DNA of 64,000 bases from the NCBI RefSeq assembly GCF_026340305.1, contig NZ_JAPEPI010000001.1, positions 3,038,001-3,102,000 on the forward strand, read 5' to 3'. A program made the position numbers and the translations under genes. The notes under the pieces are model-generated. The model saw only the letters and a list, made by a program, of their open reading frames with translations. It did no database searches and was not told the origin of the DNA. Shown piece by piece: positions 51,529 through 59,234 of this stretch (the first letter of the stretch is position 1; each line of letters starts with the position of its first letter). Source of the stretch: Streptomyces sp. NBC_01381 (GTDB taxonomy: Bacteria > Actinomycetota > Actinomycetes > Streptomycetales > Streptomycetaceae).

Positions 51529-52305
51529 GTGAGCGAGAAGAACCGTGAGGGAAAGCGCGCGGCCCGCGACCGGCTGGCGGAAGAGCGAGAGCGGCAGAAG
51601 TCGCGGGAGAAGCAGCGCAGGGTGTTGATCGTGAGCGCCGCCGTCGTCGGCGTCCTCGCGCTGGCCACCGTGGCGGGCCTGCTCGCCTCCAACGCGGGAG
51701 ACGACAAGGAAAAGTCGGGTCCCGTCGCGATCCCGCAGGGGGCGAACGGCAAGGATCAGCTCGCGCTCCCCGTGGGCAAGGACAGCGCCAAGTCGGCCCT
51801 CACCATCTGGGAGGACTTCCGCTGCCCCGCCTGCAAGTCCTTCGAGGACGCGTACCGCACGACGATCCATGAGCTCACCGACAAGGGCCAGCTCAAGGTC
51901 GACTATCACCTGGCCACGCTCATCGACGGGAACATGGGCGGCAGCGGCTCGCTGCGCGCGGCCAACGCGGCGGCCTGCGCCCAGGACGCCGGGAAGTTCA
52001 CCCCGTACCACGACGTGCTGTTCAAGAATCAGCCCGCGGAGACGGACGACGCCTTCGCCAAGAACAGCCGGCTGCTCGAGCTCGCGGGCCAGGTCGACGG
52101 GCTCGACACCGCCTCTTTCAAGAAGTGCGTCGAGGACGGCGAGCACGACAGCTGGGTCGACAAGTCGAACAAGGCCTTCCAGGACGCGGGCCTGCAGGGC
52201 ACGCCCACCGTGCTGCTCGACGGGAAGAACATCTTCGCGGACCAGAAGAATCCGCTGACCCCGGCGAAGCTGAAGGCGATGGTGGAGAAGGCGAACGCGG
52301 CGTAG
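51529..52305 (+). CDS. Membrane-anchored DsbA-like thiol-disulfide oxidoreductase (CPAC)
   Basis: The 258-aa product has a basic head, a membrane anchor at about 33-53 and a DsbA-like thioredoxin domain with Cys99-Pro-Ala-Cys102 and the cis-proline loop GTPTVLLDG. It is a paralogue of the protein encoded at 20054-20872. The GTG at 51529 (MSEKNREGKRAARDRL) gives a basic head comparable to that paralogue; a longer start at 51475 adds a Gly-rich leader without support. It lies between trpA and lgt. Confidence 0.9.
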   Translation: MSEKNREGKRAARDRLAEERERQKSREKQRRVLIVSAAVVGVLALATVAGLLASNAGDDKEKSGPVAIPQGANGKDQLALPVGKDSAKSALTIWEDFRCPACKSFEDAYRTTIHELTDKGQLKVDYHLATLIDGNMGGSGSLRAANAAACAQDAGKFTPYHDVLFKNQPAETDDAFAKNSRLLELAGQVDGLDTASFKKCVEDGEHDSWVDKSNKAFQDAGLQGTPTVLLDGKNIFADQKNPLTPAKLKAMVEKANAA

Positions 52306-52383
52306 CCGGCGAGGCGTAGTTATGGAGCCGTAGCCGGGCTGGTTGCCTTGGGCACCACCCGGCACGGTAGCGTCGGACCTGCC

Positions 52384-53331
52384 ATGGACCTTGCCTTCAT
52401 TCCCAGCCCGTCGCGCGGTGTGGTCGAACTCGGACCCATTCCGCTGCGCGGCTACGCGTTCTGCATCATCATCGGCGTCTTCGTCGCCGTCTGGCTCGGC
52501 AACAAGCGGTGGATCGCTCGCGGGGGCCGCCCAGGCACCGTGGCCGACATCTCCGTCTGGGCCGTGCCGTTCGGCCTCGTCGGCGGGCGTCTCTACCACG
52601 TGATCACGGACTACCAGCTGTACTTCAGCGAGGGCCGTGACTGGGTGGACGCCTTCAAGATCTGGGAGGGCGGCCTCGGTATCTGGGGCGCGATCGCGTT
52701 CGGCGCGGTCGGCGCCTGGATCGGCTGTCGCCGGCGCGGCATCCCGCTGCCCGCCTGGGCCGACGCGCTCGCCCCCGGCATCGCCTTCGCCCAGGCGATC
52801 GGCCGCTGGGGCAACTGGTTCAACCAGGAGCTGTACGGCAAGGCCACGGATCTGCCGTGGGCGCTGAAGATCACTTCGGCGGAGGACGGGCGGGTGCCGG
52901 GCACGTACCACCCCACCTTCCTCTACGAATCCCTCTGGTGCATCGGCGTCGGCTTCCTGGTCATCTGGGCCGACCGGCGCTTCAAGCTCGGGCACGGGCG
53001 GGCGTTCGCGCTGTACGTGGCGTCGTACTGCGCCGGGCGCGGCTGGATCGAGTACATGCGCGTCGATGACGCCCACCATGTCCTGGGCCTCCGCCTGAAC
53101 GTCTGGACCGCCATCGCGGTGTTCATCCTCGCGGTCGTCTACTTCGTCCTGTCGGCGAAGCTGCGGCCTGGCCGGGAGGAAGTGGTGGAGCCGGCCGCCT
53201 CCGGCGAGGGAGAGCCGTCTGAGGGCGAGGGCGAGCTGTCGCTGGAGAAGAAGGACGAGGCCGAGGCCGAGGCCGAGAGTGAAGCCGAAGCCGAGGCGGA
53301 GTCCGGGTCCGGGTCCGCCAAGAAGGGTTAG
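52384..53331 (+). CDS. lgt: Prolipoprotein diacylglyceryl transferase Lgt
   Basis: Lgt attaches diacylglycerol to the lipobox Cys of prolipoproteins. The 315-aa protein has seven hydrophobic segments and the family signature GRWGNWFNQELYG. The last about 60 residues are a hydrophilic, Glu/Ala-rich cytoplasmic tail made of EAE/AEAES-type units, longer than in most Lgt. The ATG at 52384 (MDLAFIPSPSRG) has TAGCGT 10 nt upstream and no ribosome site. Confidence 0.95.
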   Translation: MDLAFIPSPSRGVVELGPIPLRGYAFCIIIGVFVAVWLGNKRWIARGGRPGTVADISVWAVPFGLVGGRLYHVITDYQLYFSEGRDWVDAFKIWEGGLGIWGAIAFGAVGAWIGCRRRGIPLPAWADALAPGIAFAQAIGRWGNWFNQELYGKATDLPWALKITSAEDGRVPGTYHPTFLYESLWCIGVGFLVIWADRRFKLGHGRAFALYVASYCAGRGWIEYMRVDDAHHVLGLRLNVWTAIAVFILAVVYFVLSAKLRPGREEVVEPAASGEGEPSEGEGELSLEKKDEAEAEAESEAEAEAESGSGSAKKG

Positions 53332-53352
53332 CCGCCCTTTTCGTACGTAGAC

Positions 53353-53386
53353 GGGGCCGCCGGATCGTTTGATCCGGCGGCCCCTT
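53353..53386 (+). terminator. Terminator after lgt
   Basis: A perfect 14-bp stem (53353-53366 with 53371-53384) with a GTTT loop is followed by TT. It begins 22 bp after the lgt stop. Confidence 0.85.
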
Positions 53387-53450
53387 CGCGTGGGCGGAGG
53401 GGCGGGGGTCCGGGATCACCGCTGCGGGCCGTCTGGGCTTCTCACTGTTA

Positions 53451-53612
53451 CGACAGACTTTCCCGCCCACCCGCCCGATTGCCTTGCGGCGGACGTTTCG
53501 CCCCCCGCCCGATTGCCCTGCGACAGACTTTCCGCCCCCCAGCCGATTGCTCTGCGGCGGACGCTTCGCCGCCCGCCCGATTGCCCTGCGGCGGACATGA
53601 CCGCCCACCCAT
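53451..53612. repeat. 34-bp tandem repeats in the lgt / CoA-lyase intergenic region
   Basis: The octamer-like core CGATTGC recurs at 53476, 53510, 53544 and 53578, exactly 34 bp apart, within units of the form CGCCCGATTGCCCTGCGGCG followed by GAC and a C-rich end; a partial fifth unit precedes the first. Copies are 75-90% alike by eye. No coding or RNA signal is seen. This fills most of the 393-bp gap 53332-53724 together with the next entry. Confidence 0.85.
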
Positions 53613-53618
53613 CCCGGG

Positions 53619-53724
53619 CAATCGGGTGGGTGGGTGGGTGGGAAGGCTTGTTCGGTGGGGGTGTGGTGCGGGGTGATCGGGTGGGTGGGTGGGAAAGCTT
53701 GTTCGGTGGGGGTGTGCTGCGGGG
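53619..53724. repeat. Two 51-bp direct repeats with G-quadruplex-capable runs
   Basis: Two copies (ATCGGGTGGG...GTGCGGGG) begin near 53621 and 53676. The first holds five GGG runs separated by single T (53624-53642), the second four (53679-53693), both fitting a parallel G-quadruplex on the plus strand. Each copy ends CTTGTTCGGTGGGGGTGTG then TGCGGGG, differing by one base. They abut the stop codon of the CoA-lyase gene. Confidence 0.8.
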
Positions 53725-54558
53725 TCAGAGTTGGCGGTGCGTGAGGGAGAGGGTGCGGCGGGCGCCCTCCACCACCGCCGCGTCGACGAACGTGCCGTCC
53801 GGGAGGGCCAGTGCTCCCGACTCCGTTGCCGCCGCCTTGAGGATCTGTTCGGCGTGGTCCACCTCCTCCGGGGTGGGGAGGTAGGCCCGCTCGATCACCG
53901 GGAGCTGCCGGGGATGAATCGCCGCGCGGCCCAGGAAGCCGAGCCCGCGGCCGTGGGCGCAGGACGCGGCGAGCCCCGGCAGGTCGAGGATGTCCGGGTA
54001 CACCGACTGCGCCGGCGGCGCTAGCCCCGCCGCCCGCGCGGCCACCACCACGCGGGCCCGCGCCCAGTCGAGGCCCGCGTCGTCCCGTACTCCCAGATCC
54101 GCGCGGAGATCCGCCTCGCCGATGGACAGGCCGTGCAGGGCCGGGTGCGCGGTGGCGATGGCGTACGCGTGCTCAAGACCGACGGCCGATTCGAGCAGGG
54201 CGTGCAGGGCCGGGGCGCCGCCGTCCGCGGGGGCCGCCTGCTCGGCGACGCGGACGACGTCGGCGGCGCACGTCACCTTCGGCAGGCGAAGCCCGGAGAC
54301 CCCGGGAAGGTGCGCGATCGCCCGGAGATCGGCCCCGGCGAGCGGGCCGTCCAGGGCGTTCACGCGGACGTGCACCGGGACGGGCGGAGGATCGGAGAGA
54401 AGGTCGGCCGTCGCCGATCTCGCGTACTCCTTGCGGTCGGGGCCGACCGCGTCCTCCAGGTCGACGATGACGGCATCGGCGCCCGCGAGCAGCGCCTTCG
54501 CCACCACGGCCGGACGGTCGCCGGGGGCGTACAGCCAGGTCAGCGGGGTGTCTCTCAC
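53725..54558 (-). CDS. CitE/HpcH-type CoA ester lyase
   Basis: The 277-aa protein is a (beta-alpha)8 Mg-dependent lyase of the CitE/malyl-CoA lyase family: LYAPGDRPAVVAKALLAGADAVIVDLEDAVGPDRK carries the metal-binding Glu-Asp, and HALLESAVGLEHAYAIATAHPALHGLSIGEADL gives the other ligand and GE(A/D)DL motif. Such enzymes cleave malyl- or citramalyl-CoA-like thioesters. The GTG overlaps the stop of the CoA-transferase gene (GTGA), so the pair is coupled. Confidence 0.88.
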   Translation of the reverse strand: MRDTPLTWLYAPGDRPAVVAKALLAGADAVIVDLEDAVGPDRKEYARSATADLLSDPPPVPVHVRVNALDGPLAGADLRAIAHLPGVSGLRLPKVTCAADVVRVAEQAAPADGGAPALHALLESAVGLEHAYAIATAHPALHGLSIGEADLRADLGVRDDAGLDWARARVVVAARAAGLAPPAQSVYPDILDLPGLAASCAHGRGLGFLGRAAIHPRQLPVIERAYLPTPEEVDHAEQILKAAATESGALALPDGTFVDAAVVEGARRTLSLTHRQL

Positions 54559-55748
54559 AGGGCGCCCGCCTTGCGCAGCTCGGTGATCTCCCCTTCGGAC
54601 AGGCCGAGTTCGGTCAGGACCGCATCCGTGTCCGCGCCGTGCGGGCGGCCCGCCCAGCCGATGCCGCCCGGTGTCTCGGAGAGCCGGAAGAGGACGTTCT
54701 GCATGCGCAGGGGCCCCAGCTCCGGGTCGGGCACGGTGGTGACGGTGTTCAGGGCCTCGTACTGCGGGTCCGTCATGACGTCGCGTACGTCCTGGATCGG
54801 GGCGACGGCGGCCTCCGCCTTCTCGAACGCCTCGATCACCTCCGCGCGGGTGTGGCGGGCGATCCAGCCGCCGACCGCCTCGTCGAGCACGTCCGCGTGG
54901 CCGGCCCGGTCCGCGCCGCTCGCGAACCAGGGCTCGGCGATCAGGTCGGGGCGGCCCACAAGCCGCAGCACGCGTTCCGCGATGGACTGCGCGGAGGTGG
55001 AGACGGCGACCCAACTCCCGTCCGCCGTGCGGTAGGTGTTGCGGGGCGCGTTGTTCGTCGAGCGGTTGCCGGTGCGGGGCTGTACGTGGCCCAGCTGGTC
55101 GTACCAGAGCGGATGCGGGCCGAGGACCGTGAGGATCGGCTCGATGATCGCCATGTCCACCACCTGGCCACGGCCCGTGCGGTCGCGTGCCGCGAGCGCC
55201 GTCATCACCGCGTACGCCGTCGCAAGACCCGCGATCGAATCGGCGAGGCCGAAGGGCGGAAGGGTCGGCGGCCCGTCCGGTTCGCCGGTGATCGCGGCGA
55301 AACCGCTCATCGCCTCGGCGAGCGTGCCGAAACCGGGGCGGCGGGCGTACGGGCCGAACTGGCCGAAGCCCGTGACGCGGGCCAGGACCAGGCGGGGATT
55401 GGTCTCGCTCAGCTCCTCCCAGCCCAGGTCCCATTTCTCCAGGGTGCCGGGACGGAAGTTCTCGATGATCACGTCGGCGGTCGCGGCGAGCCGCAGGAGC
55501 GTGGTGCGGCCGCCGGGCGTCGAGAGGTCGAGGGTCATGGTGCGCTTGTTGCGGCCGAGCAGCTTCCACCACAGGCCGACGCCGTCCTTCGACGGGCCGT
55601 GGCCGCGGGACGGGTCGGGGCGCGTGGGGTGCTCGACCTTGACGACCTCCGCGCCGAAGTCGCCGAGCATCGTCGCGGCGAGCGGTCCTGCGAAGAGGGT
55701 CGCGACATCGAGTACGCGCAGACCCGTGAGGGGTGCCTGTGCTGTCAT
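54555..55748 (-). CDS. CaiB/BaiF (class III) CoA-transferase
   Basis: The 397-aa protein has the class III CoA-transferase fold: LRVLDVATLFAGPLAATMLGDFGAEVVKVEHP at the N-terminus and the nucleophile Asp expected in the region of FGLADSIAG, with WFASGADRAGHADVLD near the C-terminal lobe. It would move CoA onto an acid such as malate or citramalate. The ATG overlaps the kinase stop (ATGA). Confidence 0.9.
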   Translation of the reverse strand: MTAQAPLTGLRVLDVATLFAGPLAATMLGDFGAEVVKVEHPTRPDPSRGHGPSKDGVGLWWKLLGRNKRTMTLDLSTPGGRTTLLRLAATADVIIENFRPGTLEKWDLGWEELSETNPRLVLARVTGFGQFGPYARRPGFGTLAEAMSGFAAITGEPDGPPTLPPFGLADSIAGLATAYAVMTALAARDRTGRGQVVDMAIIEPILTVLGPHPLWYDQLGHVQPRTGNRSTNNAPRNTYRTADGSWVAVSTSAQSIAERVLRLVGRPDLIAEPWFASGADRAGHADVLDEAVGGWIARHTRAEVIEAFEKAEAAVAPIQDVRDVMTDPQYEALNTVTTVPDPELGPLRMQNVLFRLSETPGGIGWAGRPHGADTDAVLTELGLSEGEITELRKAGAL

Positions 55749-56653
55749 GACGCTGCGCCGTTCGCTTCGTTGTCGATCTCCGAGCGGTACGGCATGGACG
55801 CCGAGGCCCCGGGCCGCTGGACGGAGAGCGCCGCCGCCGTCGACGCCCACGCGAGTGCCTCCGGCACCGAGCTGCCCTCGGCGAGCGCCACCGCGAGGGT
55901 GCCGACGAAGGTGTCGCCCGCGCCGGTCGTGTCGACGGCGGTGACGTGCGGGGCCTCCACGAGGACCGGCTCGGAGTCGCGGGCCGCGTACAGGCTGCCG
56001 CGCGCGCCCAGGGTGACGACGACCTCGGGGACCTGGTCGAGCAGCGCCTTGGCCGCCGCGTGCGGGTCGGTGATGCCGGTGAGGGTGGCCGCCTCGTGTT
56101 CGTTGGGCACCAACAGGTCGGTGGCTGCGAGGAGTTCGGGCGGCAGCGCCTGCGCGGGTGCGGGGGTCAGGATGGTGCGTACGCCGTGCCTGCGGGCGGC
56201 CTGCGCCGCGGCGAGCACCCCTTCCACGGGGATCTCCAGTTGGAGCAGCAGGGTGTCGGCCGATGCGATCAGGCCCTCGTCACCGGGGGCGAGCGCGGTG
56301 AGCGTGCCGTTGGCGCCGGGGATGACGACGATCGCATTGCCGCCCTCGTCGTCGACCACGATGTGGGCCGTGCCGGTGGCCGCGGTGTCGACGGTGCGCA
56401 GCAGGTCGGTGTCGACGCCGGAGTGCTCCAGTGTGCTGCGGAGCCGGGTGCCGAAGGCGTCGGCGCCGACCGCGCCGATCATCGAGACGTTGTCGGCGCC
56501 GGCGCGGGCCGCGGCGACGGCCTGGTTGGCGCCCTTGCCGCCGGGGAGCGTGCGGAACTCCCGCCCGGTGACGGTCTCGCCGCGTTGCGGCGCCTTGGCC
56601 ACGTACGCGATGAGGTCCATGTTCGTGCTGCCGAGCACGGCGATGTGGGTCAT
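55745..56653 (-). CDS. PfkB/ribokinase family sugar kinase
   Basis: The 302-aa kinase has the two PfkB signatures, GGKGANQAVAAARAGA at the N-terminus and DTTGAGDTFVGTLA with the catalytic Asp near residue 250. The motif GSTNMDLIAYV and the loop GGKGANQA are those of ribokinases. It overlaps the ADP-ribosylglycohydrolase-family gene upstream (ATGA). Its presence with N-riboside hydrolases suggests that it phosphorylates released ribose. Confidence 0.88.
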   Translation of the reverse strand: MTHIAVLGSTNMDLIAYVAKAPQRGETVTGREFRTLPGGKGANQAVAAARAGADNVSMIGAVGADAFGTRLRSTLEHSGVDTDLLRTVDTAATGTAHIVVDDEGGNAIVVIPGANGTLTALAPGDEGLIASADTLLLQLEIPVEGVLAAAQAARRHGVRTILTPAPAQALPPELLAATDLLVPNEHEAATLTGITDPHAAAKALLDQVPEVVVTLGARGSLYAARDSEPVLVEAPHVTAVDTTGAGDTFVGTLAVALAEGSSVPEALAWASTAAALSVQRPGASASMPYRSEIDNEANGAAS

Positions 56654-58074
56654 GGGTGGGGGATCTCCTGGGGCGCGTGGGTCGGGTCGGCCGCGTGGGT
56701 CGTGTTGGCCGTGTTGGCCGTGTTGGTCTCGTGGGCGAGTTCGGTGGTGAGGTCCGCGAGGGTGTCGAAACCGATGCCGTCGAAGCCGGTGACGGAGGTG
56801 GCGAGACGGTTCTCGAGCGGGGACGTCCAGCGGTCCGGGAGCGCGTCCGGGTGGCCGGCGAGCAGGCCCGCGATCGAGCCCGCGGTGGCGCCGTTCGAGT
56901 CGGTGTCCCAGCCGCCGGAGACGGCGCGGGTGATGGAGCCGGTGAAGTCGCCTTCGGCGTGGGTGAGAGCCGCGGCGAGCAGGGCGGCGTTGGGGACGAC
57001 GTGGACCCAGTGGTAGTGGCCGTAGGTGGCGTGGAGCTCGTCCACGACGTGGTCGAAGTGTCGCTGTTCCCGGGCCAGTTGGATGCCGTGGCGGACGGCT
57101 CGGGCGAGACGGGAGTCCTCGGGTACGACGGTGAGGCCGGTGCGCAGACAGTGGTGGACGTCGTCAGTGCCTGCCGCCGCCTCGGCGATGGTGGCCGCCG
57201 CGAACATCGCGCCGTACACGCCGTTGGCGGTGTGGGTGAGGGCCGCGTCGCGGTGGGCCTGTTCGGCGGCTTTCGCGGGGGCGCCGGGGTTGGTCCAGCC
57301 GTGGACGTCGGCGCGGATCAGGGCGCCGATCCACTCGCGGAAGGGGTTGTGGTGGGTGGCGGTGTGCGGGGGTTCGATGCCGTTGAGGAGGTTGCGGTAG
57401 GCGATGCGTTCGGCGGTGAAGGTGCGGGCCGCGGGGAGTTCGTCCAGCCAGAGCCTGGCCACGTCCGTGGTGGTGAAGGTTTTGCCGTGGCGTTGGAGGA
57501 GGCGGAGGTTGAGGAGGGGGTAGTTGAGGTCGTCGTCCTCGGGCATGCCGGTGATGTTTTCGGCGAGGGAGGTCTTTGCGGAGCGCTTGTTCCAGGGGTA
57601 GGCCTGTTTGAGGTCCTGGGGGACGCCTTCTGCCGTGAACCAGGTGTTCAGGGGCCAGTTGCCTGTTGCTTTGGCGAGGCTTCGGATGCCGGCGAGGGGG
57701 AGTTTCTCCACTGGTTTGCCCAGGAGGCAGCCTGCGGCTCTGCCGAGCCAGGCGGCGTGTAGGCGGTTTCTGGTTACGCCCTGGGCCTGTTCTGTCGGTG
57801 CTCGAAGGTTGGCGTTGTGCCCACCCGTTCCGCCCTGCGGAACGCCTGCCCACAACTGAGGCGGGGCGGTCAGTTCGGTCAACAGGTGTTCCGCCAGGGC
57901 TCGTAGGTGTGGGGAAGCCGGGGTTGGGGACGCGCCGGCTTGGGGTGGGGGGAGGGTGCCTCCTGCTGCCAACCAGCGGGTCTGGATGGTGGTGGTGTCT
58001 CGGCCCTCCTCCTCTGACTGGCGGAGTTCGTGGGCGATGAGGTCCTCCGGCTGGACCCAGGTGAGGCGGATCAT
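56650..58074 (-). CDS. ADP-ribosylglycohydrolase-superfamily protein with N-terminal extension
   Basis: The 474-aa protein has about 100 extra N-terminal residues (MIRLTWVQPEDLIAHELRQS) before the hydrolase domain starts at about 102. The metal-site motifs are PEDDDLNYPL (in place of TDDT) and GGWDTDSNGATAGSIAGLL (DxD). A 43-bp dispersed hairpin element encodes residues about 73-87 in this extension (GVPQGGTGG). The C-terminus has NTANTANTT repeats. The ATG overlaps the stop of the upstream paralogue. The substrate is unknown. Confidence 0.85.
   Translation of the reverse strand: MIRLTWVQPEDLIAHELRQSEEEGRDTTTIQTRWLAAGGTLPPPQAGASPTPASPHLRALAEHLLTELTAPPQLWAGVPQGGTGGHNANLRAPTEQAQGVTRNRLHAAWLGRAAGCLLGKPVEKLPLAGIRSLAKATGNWPLNTWFTAEGVPQDLKQAYPWNKRSAKTSLAENITGMPEDDDLNYPLLNLRLLQRHGKTFTTTDVARLWLDELPAARTFTAERIAYRNLLNGIEPPHTATHHNPFREWIGALIRADVHGWTNPGAPAKAAEQAHRDAALTHTANGVYGAMFAAATIAEAAAGTDDVHHCLRTGLTVVPEDSRLARAVRHGIQLAREQRHFDHVVDELHATYGHYHWVHVVPNAALLAAALTHAEGDFTGSITRAVSGGWDTDSNGATAGSIAGLLAGHPDALPDRWTSPLENRLATSVTGFDGIGFDTLADLTTELAHETNTANTANTTHAADPTHAPQEIPHP
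57814..57856. repeat. 43-bp hairpin repeat, copy A
   Basis: GTTGTGCCCACCCGTTCCGC, then CCT, then GCGGAACGCCTGCCCACAAC: a hairpin with 16 of 20 pairs formed. It is coding within the N-terminal extension of the hydrolase gene. Copy B differs at three positions, two of them compensatory. Confidence 0.9.
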
Positions 58075-59234
58075 GTTGTTGCCGTCAGGGCCGTGTACGC
58101 CGACTCGTGGGCGCGGCGGCGGTGTACGTCCCGGGTGAAGATCTCCTGGGTGACCTCCGTCAGGGTGGTCGCGGGGGCCTGCAGGTCCAGGCGGCTGGCC
58201 TCCGCCACCGTCTTGGCCCACTCGGGCGGCGCGCCGGAGCCCAGTGCGCCCGCGATCGCGCCGCTCATCGTCGCGATGGAGTCGCAGTCCCGGCCGTAGT
58301 TGACCGAGCCGAGGACGGTGTGGCGGTAGTCGCCGTCGCCGATCAGGAGCATGGCGAGGGCGATGGGGAGTTCCTCGATGGAGTGGAGGCGGGACGGACG
58401 GCGGGCGCCGAGGGACGGGTTGCGGTAGTCGGGGCCGACCGTGTCGAAGGGGGTGACCGCAGTGCGGAGGGGGACCAGCGCCGACTCGAACTCCCGGTGA
58501 TGGGAGGCCACTTCGGCCGCCTCCTCGATCGCGGACCGGGTGCCGTCCTTCGCGAGGGAGAGGGCGGTGTCGATCACCGAGGTGGGCGTGGCGCCGGGTA
58601 CGCACGCCGCCGCGACCGCCGCCGCGAAGACTCCGGCGGCCTCCCGTCCGTACGACGACTGGTGCGCGCCCGCGACGTCGAGCGCCTCGGCGTACGCGCC
58701 CGCCGGGTTGGCCGCGTTGATGAGGCCGACCGGCGCCATGTACATCGCGGCGCCGCAGTTCACGATGTTCCCGGTGCCTGCTTCGCGCGGGTCGACGTGG
58801 CCGTAGTGGATGCGGGCGACGAGCCACTTCTCGGCGAGGAAGATCCGCTGGAGGGGGAGGGCTTCGGCCTCGAGTTCCGGGATCCAGCGGGGGTTCGTCA
58901 TGAGGTCGGGGACCAGGTGGTCGGCGACGGCGTAGGCGTCCAAGTGGTCGCGGACGGCGGCGTACACGCGGATCAGTGCGTGGGTCATCAAGGTGTCGTC
59001 GGTGATGTGTCCGTCGCCCTTGTGGTACGGCGCGATGGGGCGCGCGGTGCGCCAGCGCTCGGCGTTCCAGGGGCCGACGATGCCGTGTACGCGGCCGCCG
59101 TGCCGTTCGAGGATCTGCTCGGGGGAGTAGCCCTCGACGGGGCCGCCCAGGGCGTCGCCGACGGCGGCGCCGACGAGGCAGGCGGTGACGCGTTCAGGGA
59201 GCGATACCGCTGGTGGTTCCATTGCTTGCGTCAT
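58071..59234 (-). CDS. ADP-ribosylglycohydrolase-superfamily protein
   Basis: The 387-aa protein has a complete metal site: VGAAVGDALGGPVE, HITDDTLMTHA (TDDT at 78-81) and NYGRDCDSIATMSGAIAGALGG. These correspond to the DraG-type di-Mg centre, so it should be catalytically competent. Members remove ADP-ribose or related N-linked ribosyl groups. The ATG has GGAGG about 10 nt upstream and overlaps the end of the neighbouring gene by 41 bp, and its stop overlaps the next start by 4 bp. Confidence 0.9.
   Translation of the reverse strand: MTQAMEPPAVSLPERVTACLVGAAVGDALGGPVEGYSPEQILERHGGRVHGIVGPWNAERWRTARPIAPYHKGDGHITDDTLMTHALIRVYAAVRDHLDAYAVADHLVPDLMTNPRWIPELEAEALPLQRIFLAEKWLVARIHYGHVDPREAGTGNIVNCGAAMYMAPVGLINAANPAGAYAEALDVAGAHQSSYGREAAGVFAAAVAAACVPGATPTSVIDTALSLAKDGTRSAIEEAAEVASHHREFESALVPLRTAVTPFDTVGPDYRNPSLGARRPSRLHSIEELPIALAMLLIGDGDYRHTVLGSVNYGRDCDSIATMSGAIAGALGSGAPPEWAKTVAEASRLDLQAPATTLTEVTQEIFTRDVHRRRAHESAYTALTATT

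Noticed and set aside
53451..53724. CRISPR array
   Set aside because: The 34-bp units follow directly without unique spacers and no cas gene is near.
57814..57856. The 43-bp repeat as an insertion-sequence end or attachment site
   Set aside because: There is no transposase or integrase gene nearby, and both copies are within intact genes.
56650..58827. A 725-codon version of the first hydrolase paralogue
   Set aside because: The first 251 codons are read in the wrong frame of the upstream gene; the overlap ATGA at 58074 marks the true start.
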